DNA of 64,000 bases from Pseudorasbora parva. Taxonomy: Eukaryota; Chordata; Actinopteri; Cypriniformes; Gobionidae. A model generated the notes under the pieces. It did no database searches, had not been told where the DNA came from, and worked only from the letters and a program-made list of their open reading frames with translations. Of the stretch, positions 12,946 to 24,737 are shown piece by piece; position 1 is the stretch's first letter, and every line of letters starts with the position of its first letter. The position numbers and the translations under genes were made by a program. The stretch is from the NCBI RefSeq assembly GCF_024679245.1, contig NC_090187.1, positions 23,945,995 through 24,009,994 on the forward strand, in the 5' to 3' direction.

Positions 12946-13906
12946 GAATTTATTTACAATGGCTATGTAAAATTATGTTATCAAATAAAGAATCCATATT
13001 TTTTGCCCTAATTTTTCTTTAAAAAAGGGACTTTGTCAGTCAAACCTCTTAAACACAAACAGAGGCATAACATATTTACTTTAATATTTTAACGACACAT
13101 TCACATATTAATGGTTCTGTGATGGGTTTTTAATGGTCACATGACATTCATAAAACAGATCAAATATTTCATTTTTTCAACTAAGTGTTTATTTTGATGT
13201 TTTTATTTAAACTAAATATTTGGGTTGCACATATGTTAGGCTTCCTCTTCTTCTATTATTAAATTATTCACTTTCAAACGGTCAAATCCTCAAGCTTTTA
13301 TTTAGTTGACTGGGAATCTACTATAGTAGCATCTACTGCTGGAAAAGAATAACTTTTACTAGCTATTATGAAGGATTTAACTATTCATCCCATGAAGCCA
13401 AGATACAAAATTAACTTTTCTAAACATGCAATCTAAATTTGGTTATATAATTCTGCAATTCTGAGGTGTGCATTTGATGGACACTTAACTATTTGTGAAG
13501 CCACAGGAGATTTTTGAATTGAAGTGAACGCAACGGACGCCGGTAGGTCACGTGACAGTAACAACATGGCGGATGTCGTACGGCTGAATTTCATTAATAT
13601 ATTCTATCCAACCTGCATTTTGGTTTATAGGCACTTTCATTCAAAAAGACTGAAACGAGTCATTTCAAATCATAAGAGAAATCAACTTTCTCTTCAGCTT
13701 TTGATATAAAAGGTCATGGTAATTTAAGAATATCTTGTAAGTTTCAGAGCTGAAAACGTCCTTGTTAGTCAAAGAAAAGCTTTTATAGACACCAGGCATA
13801 GAAAACGATATTGTCTCGCACTAAAAATGCAGAGGGAGATGGCAAGATATTGTTTTCAACAAATTATTACTTAGTAACTAATTCCACAATTTTTTGCAAC
13901 CCGTTC

Positions 13907-15063
13907 TCACTCCCAAGGCGTCAAAATCCGAAGCATGGTCAAGTGCCTTCCGCGTCACAATTAAGACGCTAAAGGTGCCCCTGGGCGTCATTTTGCGACG
14001 CGCTGGGTGCTCCATTCATTACAATGATAAACCTTTGGCGTCATAAACAGACGCATTTAATTCTTTGCGTTTATAAAAGCAGACATGATTTTATTAATAT
14101 TTAAAGGCTACTTTCATATTTTGGAGCAACTAACTCCACTCCTACCCTAAACCTACCCAAATCTAAACAATATAAAACACATAACAGGCAAGTAAATGTA
14201 CAGTCACAGGTATTTATTGCAAAAACTGACCAAAGCAGTATAAAAGTATTAACTCATGTTGCATTCCAAGTCTTCTGAAGTCATACGATATCTTCATGTG
14301 AAGAACAGAGTCGATCTTGATGTTTTAATCGCTGAAATGATGATCCCGCTGCCCCGTGAACAAACTCATTCATATCTCATTCAAATAATTCAAAAGACTC
14401 CTGAGCATGACGCAATCGGTCACAAGACACACGAGAGCCAATGACATTTTACAATCAATGCTGACGTAATGACGCAATTGGTCACAAGACATACGAGAGC
14501 CAATGCAATTTCACTATGAAATCTCACGTAACGGGCGCCAATATTTGAAATTTGATTGTGTTTGTTGATGATCTTCTGCGGATGGAGATGCTGATCGCTT
14601 TTGGGGATTTTCTTCATACAAATCAATCGTTTGGCCTCGGAAAACTTGGATTATTTAACTTTTTTGAATAACTCGTGGATGCAGTCGTATGTTATATATC
14701 CTGTGTTTTATATCATGTTCAGACAAATGGGTAGGTTTAGGGATGGGATGGGGTTGGGTTACATGTTAAGCATGTCTAAATAGCGTAAATAAAATAAATG
14801 TAAAAAAAAATTATGCTTGCTGATTAAATTGAAAAACACACTCCAACATGTCATAATGGCAAAATTATAAACTAATACAATTTCACCATGACGATAACAT
14901 ACCCAGCGCGTCTGTGTATGACGCCAAAGGTTTCTCACTGAAATGAATGGAACCCAGCGCGTCGAAACATGACGCCTTGGGGCACCTTTAGCGTCTTTAT
15001 TGTGACGCGAAAGGCACTTGACCATGCTTCGGTTTTTGACGCCTTGGGAGTGAGAATGGGTTG
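13907..15063. mobile_element. Long palindromic element rich in GACGC/GCGTC motifs
   Basis: The ends are CAACCCGTTCTCACTCCCAA and its inverted copy. The arms extend about 160 bp inward, with the blocks AAGGCGTC, GGTCAAGTGCCTT, GACGCTAAAGGTGCC, CAGCGCGTC and CCTTTGGCGTCAT mirrored on the other side. The interior also shows inverted TAGGTTTAGG blocks (about 14145 and 14730) and a short local duplication of GTCACAAGACAYACGAGAGC (14421 and 14481). The target duplication is unclear. It is probably a non-autonomous DNA transposon; superfamily not assigned. Confidence 0.8.
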
Positions 15064-15082
15064 TTTTTTTATGTTCACTCAA

Positions 15083-15265
15083 TTTTGTTCTAGAAATTGT
15101 TAGCTGAATTATTATTTTTTAATTGGCTCAAACTTGACTTCAACATTAAAATGTACGTTTGCTCAATTCTTTTTAAAGTTAATTGAATTAATAATTTTTA
15201 GTTGGCTCAAACTTGACTTTAACTTTAAAATGTACGTTTACTCAACCTGTTTTTATAATTAATTC
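15083..15265. repeat. Short tandem duplication (about 80-bp unit, two copies)
   Basis: AATTGGCTCAAACTTGACTT ... AAAATGTACGTTT recurs about 80 bp downstream as AGTTGGCTCAAACTTGACTT ... AAAATGTACGTTT, followed by a partial third start near 15255. It is a minisatellite-like duplication. Confidence 0.8.
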
Positions 15266-15571
15266 AACTAAAACGTTTTAATTAGGGGTTTCATTTTTAT
15301 ATGGTTTTAATTGTTACTAGAAATTGCAGTGGAACTAGTTAGAACATGTTATAGCGAGGATAAAAACAAATGAAAACACATTGTATTATCTGCATTTGTC
15401 ATACAAACAATACATTTTCAGAAGAATTCATTTCAAATTTCTTTAAATATTAAAAAAGTGACCAAAGCCCTTGTCAATTTTCTTTAATGTCTTTAATGCA
15501 CCTTTAGTTTTGAAAATACACACACAGTCAAAGTAGACACAGTGGAGCATTCTTGCTACTTGTTTCAGCTG

Positions 15572-15780
15572 GTAAAGGGATAGTTCACCAAAAATGAGAT
15601 TTCTGTCATCATTTACACACCCTCATGTTGTTCAAATCCTGTATACTTTGCTTTCTTCTGCTGAACACAAAATAAGATATTTGGAAGAATGTTTGTAACA
15701 AAGCATATAGAGCAACTGTTCACTACCATAGTATTTCCCCCCTCTACTATGGTAGTGAATGGTTCAGTTTCTCAGATAAT
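15572..15780. mobile_element. Truncated AGGGATAGTTCACC element (TTAA-type family)
   Basis: The left end AAAGGGATAGTTCACCAAAA is followed by the family's TTTCTGTCATCATTTACACA and CTGCTGAACACAAAATAAGA blocks. The expected inverted right end is missing, so the copy is truncated. Confidence 0.7.
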
Positions 15781-17919
15781 GACCACGAGGCATAGGTACC
15801 ATATATAACATTTATTGAACAATCAAAGAAACAATCAAAGTAGTCGTTTAAAATGTATTTCAATGAACCACATGACAGAGGGAGAATTCCACCGACAGCG
15901 CGCAACACCCCCGGCTGAAAAAAACAATAAACAGACATTTTCTCGATTTCATTTACTATATATCCCATTAATAATTCACTGGAATGTGCGAAGAATATAT
16001 TTTTCTCCTCAAATCCGGAGGTCTCTTTCCAGGTTTGTTTTCACAGGTACATACAATTTATTATCTGTCAAAATGACGGAAATCACTTTGAAATAGTATC
16101 ACACAATGCTGAAGTTAATAAACATTTTTGATTAAGGCAATATGTTACATGTATATGTATATTACTACAGTGATATTTAACTTGTCTGTTATTGCTGTGG
16201 AAAGTATTGTACTTTTGGGGTTATTCGTGGTCTGTTGAAAGTACCTTGTTGAGGCTTTTACACTTTTGAATTTCCTTTTAATGTTCTATGGTTGAAGGGT
16301 GAGTCGAATAATGTCATCTCATTGTGCAGTATAAAAAAGGTATTATTGCGTTCATAGAGCGAGCATTTCAATGATGTTTTAGAGCTTAACAGAAATTACA
16401 TAATTCGTGCAAAGCATCATAGGGAGTAGGAATAAAGTGGATAGTAAATATTATATAGAGCTTTTTTTTTTTTTTAACAGTCGCAAAGTCAAATGTAGTA
16501 CATACTCAAACACTACATGATTCTGACAGTCCTTGTAAATATTGAAATATTATGAGGACAAAGAAATATTTCAATCTCTGCACTCTTCCTGGGCCACTAA
16601 TCCAATAATTACTGGCATTGATCATGTGACTCTTTGTACAGATGGACAGATCTTGCATTAAAGCCCAACATTCTCTTTGGATCATCTCAAATCATGCTCG
16701 AGAACATGATCATCATCGGGTTTTGATCATGTCAGCTCCAGTGTTGCTGTCCTTAAAGCAAAACAAACGCATCCTAATGTTTTCAATTCCGCTTCAAACT
16801 TGCTGTTTCTTTATGCAAAACATAATTTCTCACTTGAATTTGGAGTGAAATAACCAGGACATTTCGTCTCAGTTTTCACGAGATTCACCCACACACACAT
16901 GCTCTTGCTGCCCTGACATGAAAGAAACATGAGTGAAGTGCGACATAGAATGTTCTTGTCTGTGCACATTGTTTACAGAAAGCGAGAGAGAAAATGCTAG
17001 AGGTAAGAGTAAAGATATATTGTGTGTGGCAGAGTGCATGTCAAGCTCAGAGCTCTGGTCAGTCTGAAAGAGCATTGATAGACGAGATGTTTCATACTCC
17101 TGTACACACACACACACACACACACATACTCTGTGTTTAGTAGGCCTTATAATCCCGTTACAGCACCATACAGCACACTGCGCTACAAAAGCAAAGCAGC
17201 AGTCAGCCTCCAGCAGAGATTTGTCTCTCTAATCGTACACAAATACACATATACACAACCGAGGCTCACAGATAAGGCCGTTTTGCAGGCAATTCTTGAG
17301 CCATGGCGGAAATACAAAACACTTCCCAAAAATATGCCACAGCCTTTAGACATGCTAATATTACATTACACACATAATGTTGACAGGAAAGGTAAAGCAA
17401 CACTGCTGGAGGACCAATGTGTGCCATCTATACCAGCAACAAACAAACAAATAACTCTTAAATTATTGCTCAGAGCAAGCCGTCATGGTTTACAAGTAAT
17501 GCTTTAATAAAAGGCTCATAGCAAGCTTGATATTTAAGAAGGAGAATGATGTTGGCAACAGAGGGGGGAGGTATTTGGTAAATCTTGCACCTAGCTTCCT
17601 ACCTAGACCACATTTTAGGGTATTTTACTGAAGACTGACTTCTACCATACCTCATTTTTAGCATGGCATTAACCCTGATGCATAAGGCATCACCAGAATT
17701 ATCTGCAACAGGTTTATAAAAAAATAAAAATAGTGTTTTCTGTTTGTGTTTTAAAGTCTATAAAAGTGCATCTATCTATCATAAACTGTCTAACTGTCGC
17801 ATGTGCGTTCACGAGAGACTGGCATTCCAGTGTAGGACGCTCCAGTCAGAATATGCTAGTTCTTGTGAGAACCAAGTTTTGTTTTGCTCCATCCTCTGCA
17901 CTTCCACGTTCGTAACTGG

Positions 17920-17925
<6 letters not shown>
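15781..17925. other. Non-coding DNA, no gene recognised
   Basis: Only short, unsupported frames are seen. There is a poly-T run at about 16463-16476 and a CA run at 17105-17128. The stretch at about 16560-16720 (CACTAATCCAATAATTACTG and surroundings) has balanced composition without repeat character and might be conserved non-coding DNA. That is a guess. Confidence 0.45.

Positions 17926-17998
<73 letters not shown>
17926..17998. repeat. (TA)n microsatellite
   Basis: About 36 TA units. It sits just before a remnant (18018-18075) ending GGGTGAGTAAATGATGGG ... GGGGTGAACTATC, which is the right end of the GTTCACCC-type element. The microsatellite may therefore have grown inside such an element. 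Confidence 0.97.
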
Positions 17999-18002
<4 letters not shown>

Positions 18003-18517
18003 TCTGATTGTATTCGTCTGAAAGATGATTGTCATACAGGGTGAGTAAATGATGGGCTTGGGGTGAACTATCACGAGAGCTGTGGTAAGTGCGTCCGCGG
18101 CATACATTCACAGTGCGTGTTCAGTCTGGCACGTTTTCAGCTCATGCCTTTGGAAGCTTAACTTTCATAGGAATTCATTTGAAAAGTTGAAATACTCACT
18201 TTGCCACGCACAGCTCTGTTTACATGAATGCCTGCAGCTGAGCACTCCCGTCAAGTGCGATCCCACCCACCATGGACGGGTTGAGAACATTTGGAAATAG
18301 CTCCTTCTACTGGCTGTAGTCTTTATCCCCTGGCCAAAAAATCCTCAGATGATGCAAAATGACTATATTTGCGTCATCGGGGGATTTTTTTCCAGAAATA
18401 AAATACGTAAAACGCTCGTCTCAGGCGGATATGGGAAGGGGGAAGCATGATCATTCGAATATACTCCAGGGTTCCAACTGATACAAAGCCATATGCTAAT
18501 CCCTGAAGTAACCCTTT

Positions 18518-18784
18518 AATGTCAATATTTATTGCACAACATAATTCAGGAATTTAGTCTGATTCAAGGGGAATCATAATGATCCTGACGGGACGAGAGG
18601 AGGAGCTGGGGTGGAGGAGGTTAAAAGAGCTCTAGAAAATGCAATAGCTGCTGATAATACTGAAGCAAGCTTATTATAGACATCATATTCCTTTCCTATA
18701 GGTAGAAGTGATCAGCTGACAGTCAGTTAATGCAAGCTTGACTAATGTGACCTGCCAGAACTGGCTGGCAGGTCATTATGACTG
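18518..18784. repeat. Dispersed repeat, copy 1 of 2 (other copy 41626-41982)
   Basis: Blocks GGAATTTAGTCTGATTCAAG, GGACGAGAGGAGGAGCTGGG and CTAATGTGACCTGCCAGAAC occur in the same order and orientation at 41.6-42.0 kb. This copy lacks the hairpin insertion found there. The class is unknown; no inverted ends were recognised. Confidence 0.85.
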
Positions 18785-18883
18785 ACGTGATTTATAATGT
18801 TACAACATTTTTCTTTTTTTTTCGAACTTTTTGTACCTCAAAGAAACCTGAAATAAATGTATCACAGTTTCCATAAACATTAC

Positions 18884-19102
18884 AGGAATAGATCACACCA
18901 AAAATAAAAATTATATTATTTTTACTTACTCTTAAATTGTTCCAAACCTTTATAAATTTCTTTGTTCTGCTGAACACAAAGGAAGTTTTTTTTTTTTTTT
19001 TTTGAAGAATGTTGCTAAACAAAAAGATCTGGGGCCACATTGACTCGAGCCCCATTGAAAAATATATGGCAGAATTTTATTTTTTGTGAACTGCCCCTTT
19101 AA
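18884..19102. mobile_element. Degenerate GTTCACC-type TTAA element
   Basis: The left end AGGAATAGATCACACCAAAA and the right end TTTTGTGAACTGCCCCTTTAA are diverged inverted counterparts of the AGGGTTAGTTCACCC family. The family-specific TTTGTTCTGCTGAACACAAA block is present. An internal poly-T run (about 18987-19003) is expanded. Confidence 0.7.
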
Positions 19103-20340
<1,238 letters not shown>

Positions 20341-20349
20341 TTAGGCTCC

Positions 20350-20668
20350 AAGGTGCTCGAGCTGCCACATTAAACAGCTTGAAATACATATTGAGACACA
20401 AATCCCCAAGCCTTCATAATAACCAAACGCTTCTTAGCACATATTACAGAAGGAGATACAATGATAACATAAAAAGAGTTTCTACACGGAATCCAATACC
20501 CAGTTATGAAGATGCTAGGAGGTGAAGGAGGTGGAGGAGGGTATAAACGTCTGTGCGACAGACTGAGGAACATGTGTTTGAATGAGCTTAAATACTAAAG
20601 TTGATTAGGTGCTCGAGCTGCCATACTAGACATCTTGAGATACATCCTTGAGACACAAATCCCCCAAA
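20350..20668. repeat. Local direct duplication of a roughly 60-bp block
   Basis: GGTGCTCGAGCTGCCACATT ... ATTGAGACACAAATCCCC at 20350-20410 recurs as GGTGCTCGAGCTGCCATACT ... CTTGAGACACAAATCCCC at 20608-20668, about 258 bp apart. It could be a subterminal repeat of a retroelement. Confidence 0.7.
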
Positions 20669-21367
20669 CACAATAATGCTGTCGAATTCAATGTGTCAGG
20701 TTGATTTTATAACTATTTGACAGCGTGCGTACCTCAAGAGGTTGCTAGTTAGTCTTCATTTTCTGAATCTAATCATGTGTGATCAGAGGACATATAGAAA
20801 CAAGACTATACTTAATACATAGGAACTCTTAATTTATTGACAAACTAAGTGGTGGAACATTATAATTATTAAGTAGTGATCATAACAGGTTGAGTCTATA
20901 GGTTGAAGTGACTCATGGATTTCTGTGCTTGCAAAATCAAGCATCTGCGTTAGTTCAGGCAGGCCACGTAGTGAAGCTCGGCTATCAGCTGAATGGAAAA
21001 ATTCTAACCCCGTCCATATCAGCTGATCCAATTCCTATGCACTCAATTGCAGGAAGGCACATGTATGGTCAAAAGAGAGAGAGGTAACTCAAATCCACAG
21101 CCCTTTATTTACAGATATAGTATTGTAATGGGAATATATGATCTTGGAGAGTTTTACCTGCTGAGTGTCGAAACCGAATGCGACGCGAGTTTGACTGCTG
21201 AACGGAGAATGATGATTGACAGCTGCAGCGGAGGGAAGACGAGTTTCCATCAACTTTAATTTAACGATGGAAATAATATTAATATAATATCCTCGTCCTG
21301 CACATTCAGCTATGGAAGTGACCTTGACAAGCTTTAGATGACCTTGTACCAGCAAATCATAATAATA

Positions 21368-21938
21368 ATTATAATAATTCATTACATTTATATAGCGCTT
21401 TTCTAGGCACTCAAAGCGCTTTACATAGAAGGGGGAATCTCCTCAACCACCACCAATGTGCAGCATTCACTTGGATGATGCGACGGCAGCCATATTGCGC
21501 CAGAACGCTCACCACACACCAGCCGATTGGTGGAGAGGAGACAGAGTGATTAAGCCAATCAGGATATGGGGAAGATTAGGAGGCCATGATGGACAGAGGC
21601 CAGTGGGCAAATTTGGCCAGGATGCCGGGGTTACACCCCTACTCTTTATCGAAGAACATCCTCGGATTTTTAATGACCACAAAGAGTCAGGACCTCGGTT
21701 TAACGTCTCATCCGAAGGACGGTGCTCTTTGACAGTACAGTGTCCCCATCACTATGCTGGGGCGTTAGGATCCACACAGACCACAGGTTGAGCACCCCCT
21801 GCTGGCCTCACTAACACCTCTACCAGCAGCTACTTGGTTTTCCCAGTTGGTCTCCCATCCAGGTACTGACCAGGCTCAGCCCTGCTTAGCTTCAGTGGGA
21901 AACCAGTCTTAGGCTACAGGGTGATATGGCTGCTGGTA
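21368..21938 (-). mobile_element. 5S rRNA-derived SINE (SINE3-type head), long copy
   Basis: On the minus strand the head (21938 down to about 21845) reads like 5S rRNA: GCCATATCACCCTG, then GAAGCTAAGCAGGG, CTGAGCCTGGTCAGTACCTG and GATGGGAGACC. These are the internal promoter elements (A box and C box region) of 5S genes. The body ends about 21368 with AAAGCGCTTTGAGTGCCTAG, AAAGCGCTATATAAATGTAA and an ATT-rich tail. A 5S-derived RNA polymerase III head followed by a LINE-like tail defines SINE3-type elements. At about 570 bp this is long for the class, so the body may be composite. The plus-strand frame at 21456-21791 is a shadow. Confidence 0.8.
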
Positions 21939-22479
21939 ATATAAAAATAATATAAAAGTGATTGCTGCAGGATCATGTGACGATATATTTCTAATTATTT
22001 AATTATCACGACAGGCCAATTCTGAGCAATTGTCTGCCTGTCTGAGTTTTGTCGACAGCCGTCATGTAATTCTCTATGCAGGAAAAACCCTGTATAACAT
22101 TATAAACCAGCAATACCTTACAGTGATCTCACCAGAACTTTGCAAGTAAGACGGGAAGGCACAGTGCCGAACTCTGATCTCTGGTGTTGGTTCCACGGCA
22201 CGCTGCTTTCTAACCTACCTCCTCCTTAACTGTGTTTAACTCAATCAATCGCCAGTGTCGCGTGATTTCAGCAGTTTGGCATGCGATCCGAATCATTGAT
22301 TGATTCACTGATTCATTGCCGTTTGAATCTTTATTTAAGGTTTGAACACAAACAAGGAAGAGAAGACAATGCTGAATCAAGTCATAGTTTTTGTTATTTT
22401 TGACCAAAATGTATTTTCGATGCTTCAAGAGATTCTAATTAACTAACTGATGTCAAATATGAACTACTTTAATGATGTT

Positions 22480-22659
22480 TTTATTCCCTTTCTGGACATG
22501 GACACTATAGTGTGTATACACTTGGATACGCTCTCAGACTAAATATAAAATATCTTAAACTGTTTTCCGAAGATGAACGGAGGTCTTACGGGCGTGGAAT
22601 GACATTAGGGTGAGTCATTAATGACATCAATTTCATTTTTGGGTGAAGTAACCCTTTAA
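22480..22659. mobile_element. Right half of a GTTCACCC-type TTAA element
   Basis: AAGATGAACGGAGGTCTTAC, GACATTAGGGTGAGTCATTA and TCATTTTTGGGTGAAGTAAC end in CCTTTAA, the family's right end with TTAA at 22656-22659. The left end is missing. Confidence 0.75.
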
Positions 22660-23631
22660 CTAAGCACCTCTGCCGGCAGTTTTAATGATCGAAAAAAAGG
22701 GTGCGAATGAAATAAAGCTGTTGATACTCTTTAACTCCATTAATAGAATGAGGATAAGAAAGCTTTGTTATTAAACCTTTTTCCAGAGTATTTTCGCATT
22801 GCTTTGCCAATAAGATTAATACGAAACGTATTAAGGGACTGATCATGTAACCTTTATCTAATTACTTTGCTAATAAACTATCTACAATATTGGGACATTG
22901 CAGATTGGACAATGCTACATGTATAGATAAGGGAGGAAAAGACACTAAAACAGCAAAAAAAAAAGCCCTTCAGCAACAGATAGCTCACAAAATATTGATA
23001 GTTCCCATTTGTGTTGTTAGCAGTAGATGGCAGAGCTTCTATTGTTTCTTGAAATGACTGTTTCTTCTAGGACAAACAGAGTGACTTGTCTTTGGGTGAC
23101 TGTCATCTATAATAGCTATGAACATGAATACATTTACAGTTAGATCGATTACAAACATTTTCATTATAGCGAAAACAAAGCGGTGTAAAAACTGCCGTTT
23201 TCACCACCTGATAACTTTCCCCAAAATCCGGCTTGGAAGTAGTGCCAGCTGAGATAGATAGTTTAAGACACAAGAAAGAAATTTGAGAAAATTAACCTCA
23301 TAGCGAACATAAAGGGTAGAGTGACCAGTGAAGTGCCTGCTGATTAAAGCTATCTCGACAACTAACCAGTCCATTCTTTGGCTGAAACGCTGAATGGCAG
23401 CTTTGGCAAATAAAGAATTGTGATATTCTTAAAACAGCGTGCCACTATAAGCAATAGCTAGATCTGAAATGATTGCAAGGTCGGTGTCTAGTTCTTGCAT
23501 TCTTTCAGGTTGAATTTTTACAAATTACTTCTCTGAACACTCCAAAAGTTAAATTCAGTCATTGTAAGGCTCTTAGAGAGTCTAGGGTCACTTTCTTTTA
23601 GTATCACAGATATTTTACCACAGTCTACAGC

Positions 23632-24270
23632 TCATTTTACGTTTAATTCAGAGCATAACAAGATCTTTACTAAATTATTATTTTTACCAGCCAGAATTTG
23701 AATCTTTAACTGACGCGTGATTGCTGTGGCTGGTGGGAAGAATGGCACCTGTGTCAACTGTGAGTAGATTCCTGAAGCATTCAGAATTGGAGATAAAGTG
23801 GTATGTTGCTGGTTCTCAAGCGCTTGTAGCCTTACATCCATATTAGATAAGGCATTTTGAATAGAAGATAAGGCGGTTAGGACTGGGTCGTTAGGCTGAG
23901 GACGATATGCAGAATGCTTTGTTTTTTTGGAGATATGCCCTAAAAGATGCTCAATTTACTCTTCCTTTTTTGCACCGCTTTCCGTCCGGAAGGTCGTGGA
24001 GACTTCTGAAGGTGGAAAATGCTTTTGTTCTGGTTTCTGAGAAGAGTTGGAATAGATCCTCATGCCTGGCATTTGGCATAATCTGAATATTTCAGTTATA
24101 TAGTGCAGGAAGAATTTTCTTGATAGGGCAATCATTGCAGCTAATTTGGAGCTTATCTTGGAGGTGGTTGGGCTTCTATGGATATTTCATCAATGTCAAA
24201 GTGGTTGGATTGAGTTTCCTTGGACATGTCCATGGAGAGGATGGCATATTCTTCCATATCAGAGCAGGCC
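23632..24270 (-). pseudogene. Retrotransposon gag-like remnant (DIRS/Ngaro style)
   Basis: The minus-strand frame at 23632-23841 encodes MDVRLQALENQQHTT, then ILNASGIYSQLTQVPFFPPA and LVKILLCSEL. This resembles gag-like proteins of fish tyrosine-recombinase retrotransposons as I remember them. Upstream on the same strand, 23842-24270 contains MEEYAILSMDMSKE-type and basic segments broken by stops. No recombinase or reverse transcriptase is adjacent. Family naming is tentative; that it is a dead retroelement coding fragment is more certain. Confidence 0.5.
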
Positions 24271-24519
24271 TTTGTCACACGAAGAAAGGTGAGGAATAAG
24301 AATTTAATTAGTCGCATGTATGCTGTGGGACTGATTGTGATCTCTAGGGTGTTACTGTCTATGCGACAGACTGATGAACGTTTTTGAATGAGCTTAAATA
24401 CTATAGTTGATTAGAGTGTGTGGAGTAATAAATCAGTGAGCGTCAGTGGTCTGCCTGAAATATGCTTAAATCCCATTCGACCACTCAAGCTCTATTAATT
24501 AGAAATGTTTCTTGAGCAG

Positions 24520-24665
24520 CAAATCAGCATATTATAATGATTTCTGAAGAATCATGTGACACTGAAGACTGGAGTAATGATGCTGAAAATTCAGCTTTGC
24601 CATCACAGGAAAAAAATTACATTTTAAAAGTATATTCAAATAGAAAATGTATTACTGTAAGCTTT
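24520..24665. repeat. Dispersed teleost repeat fragment
   Basis: TGATTTCTGAAGAATCATGT, GACACTGAAGACTGGAGTAA and GATGCTGAAAATTCAGCTTT are a familiar high-copy fish repeat. Only part of the element is present. Confidence 0.65.
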
Positions 24666-24737
24666 CAATGTAATGTTAATTGGTGAGCATAAGACACTTT
24701 TTTTTTTTTATTCACAAAAATTAAAAAATCTAGTATA

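Larger units (their letters stand above)
20549..24415. repeat. Direct repeat pair about 3.8 kb apart; possible retroelement terminal repeats
   Basis: The block at 20549-20610 (TGCGACAGACTGAGGAAC ... GAATGAGCTTAAATACTA ... GTTGATTAG) recurs in the same orientation at 24357-24415. The enclosed DNA includes a gag-like remnant at 23.6-24.3 kb and a SINE at 21.4-21.9 kb. The pair may be the terminal or split direct repeats of a decayed retrotransposon. That is inference; no polymerase is preserved between them. Confidence 0.45.

Noticed and set aside
21456..21791. 111-codon plus-strand frame
   Set aside because: It is antisense to the 5S-derived SINE and is a shadow of that repeat.
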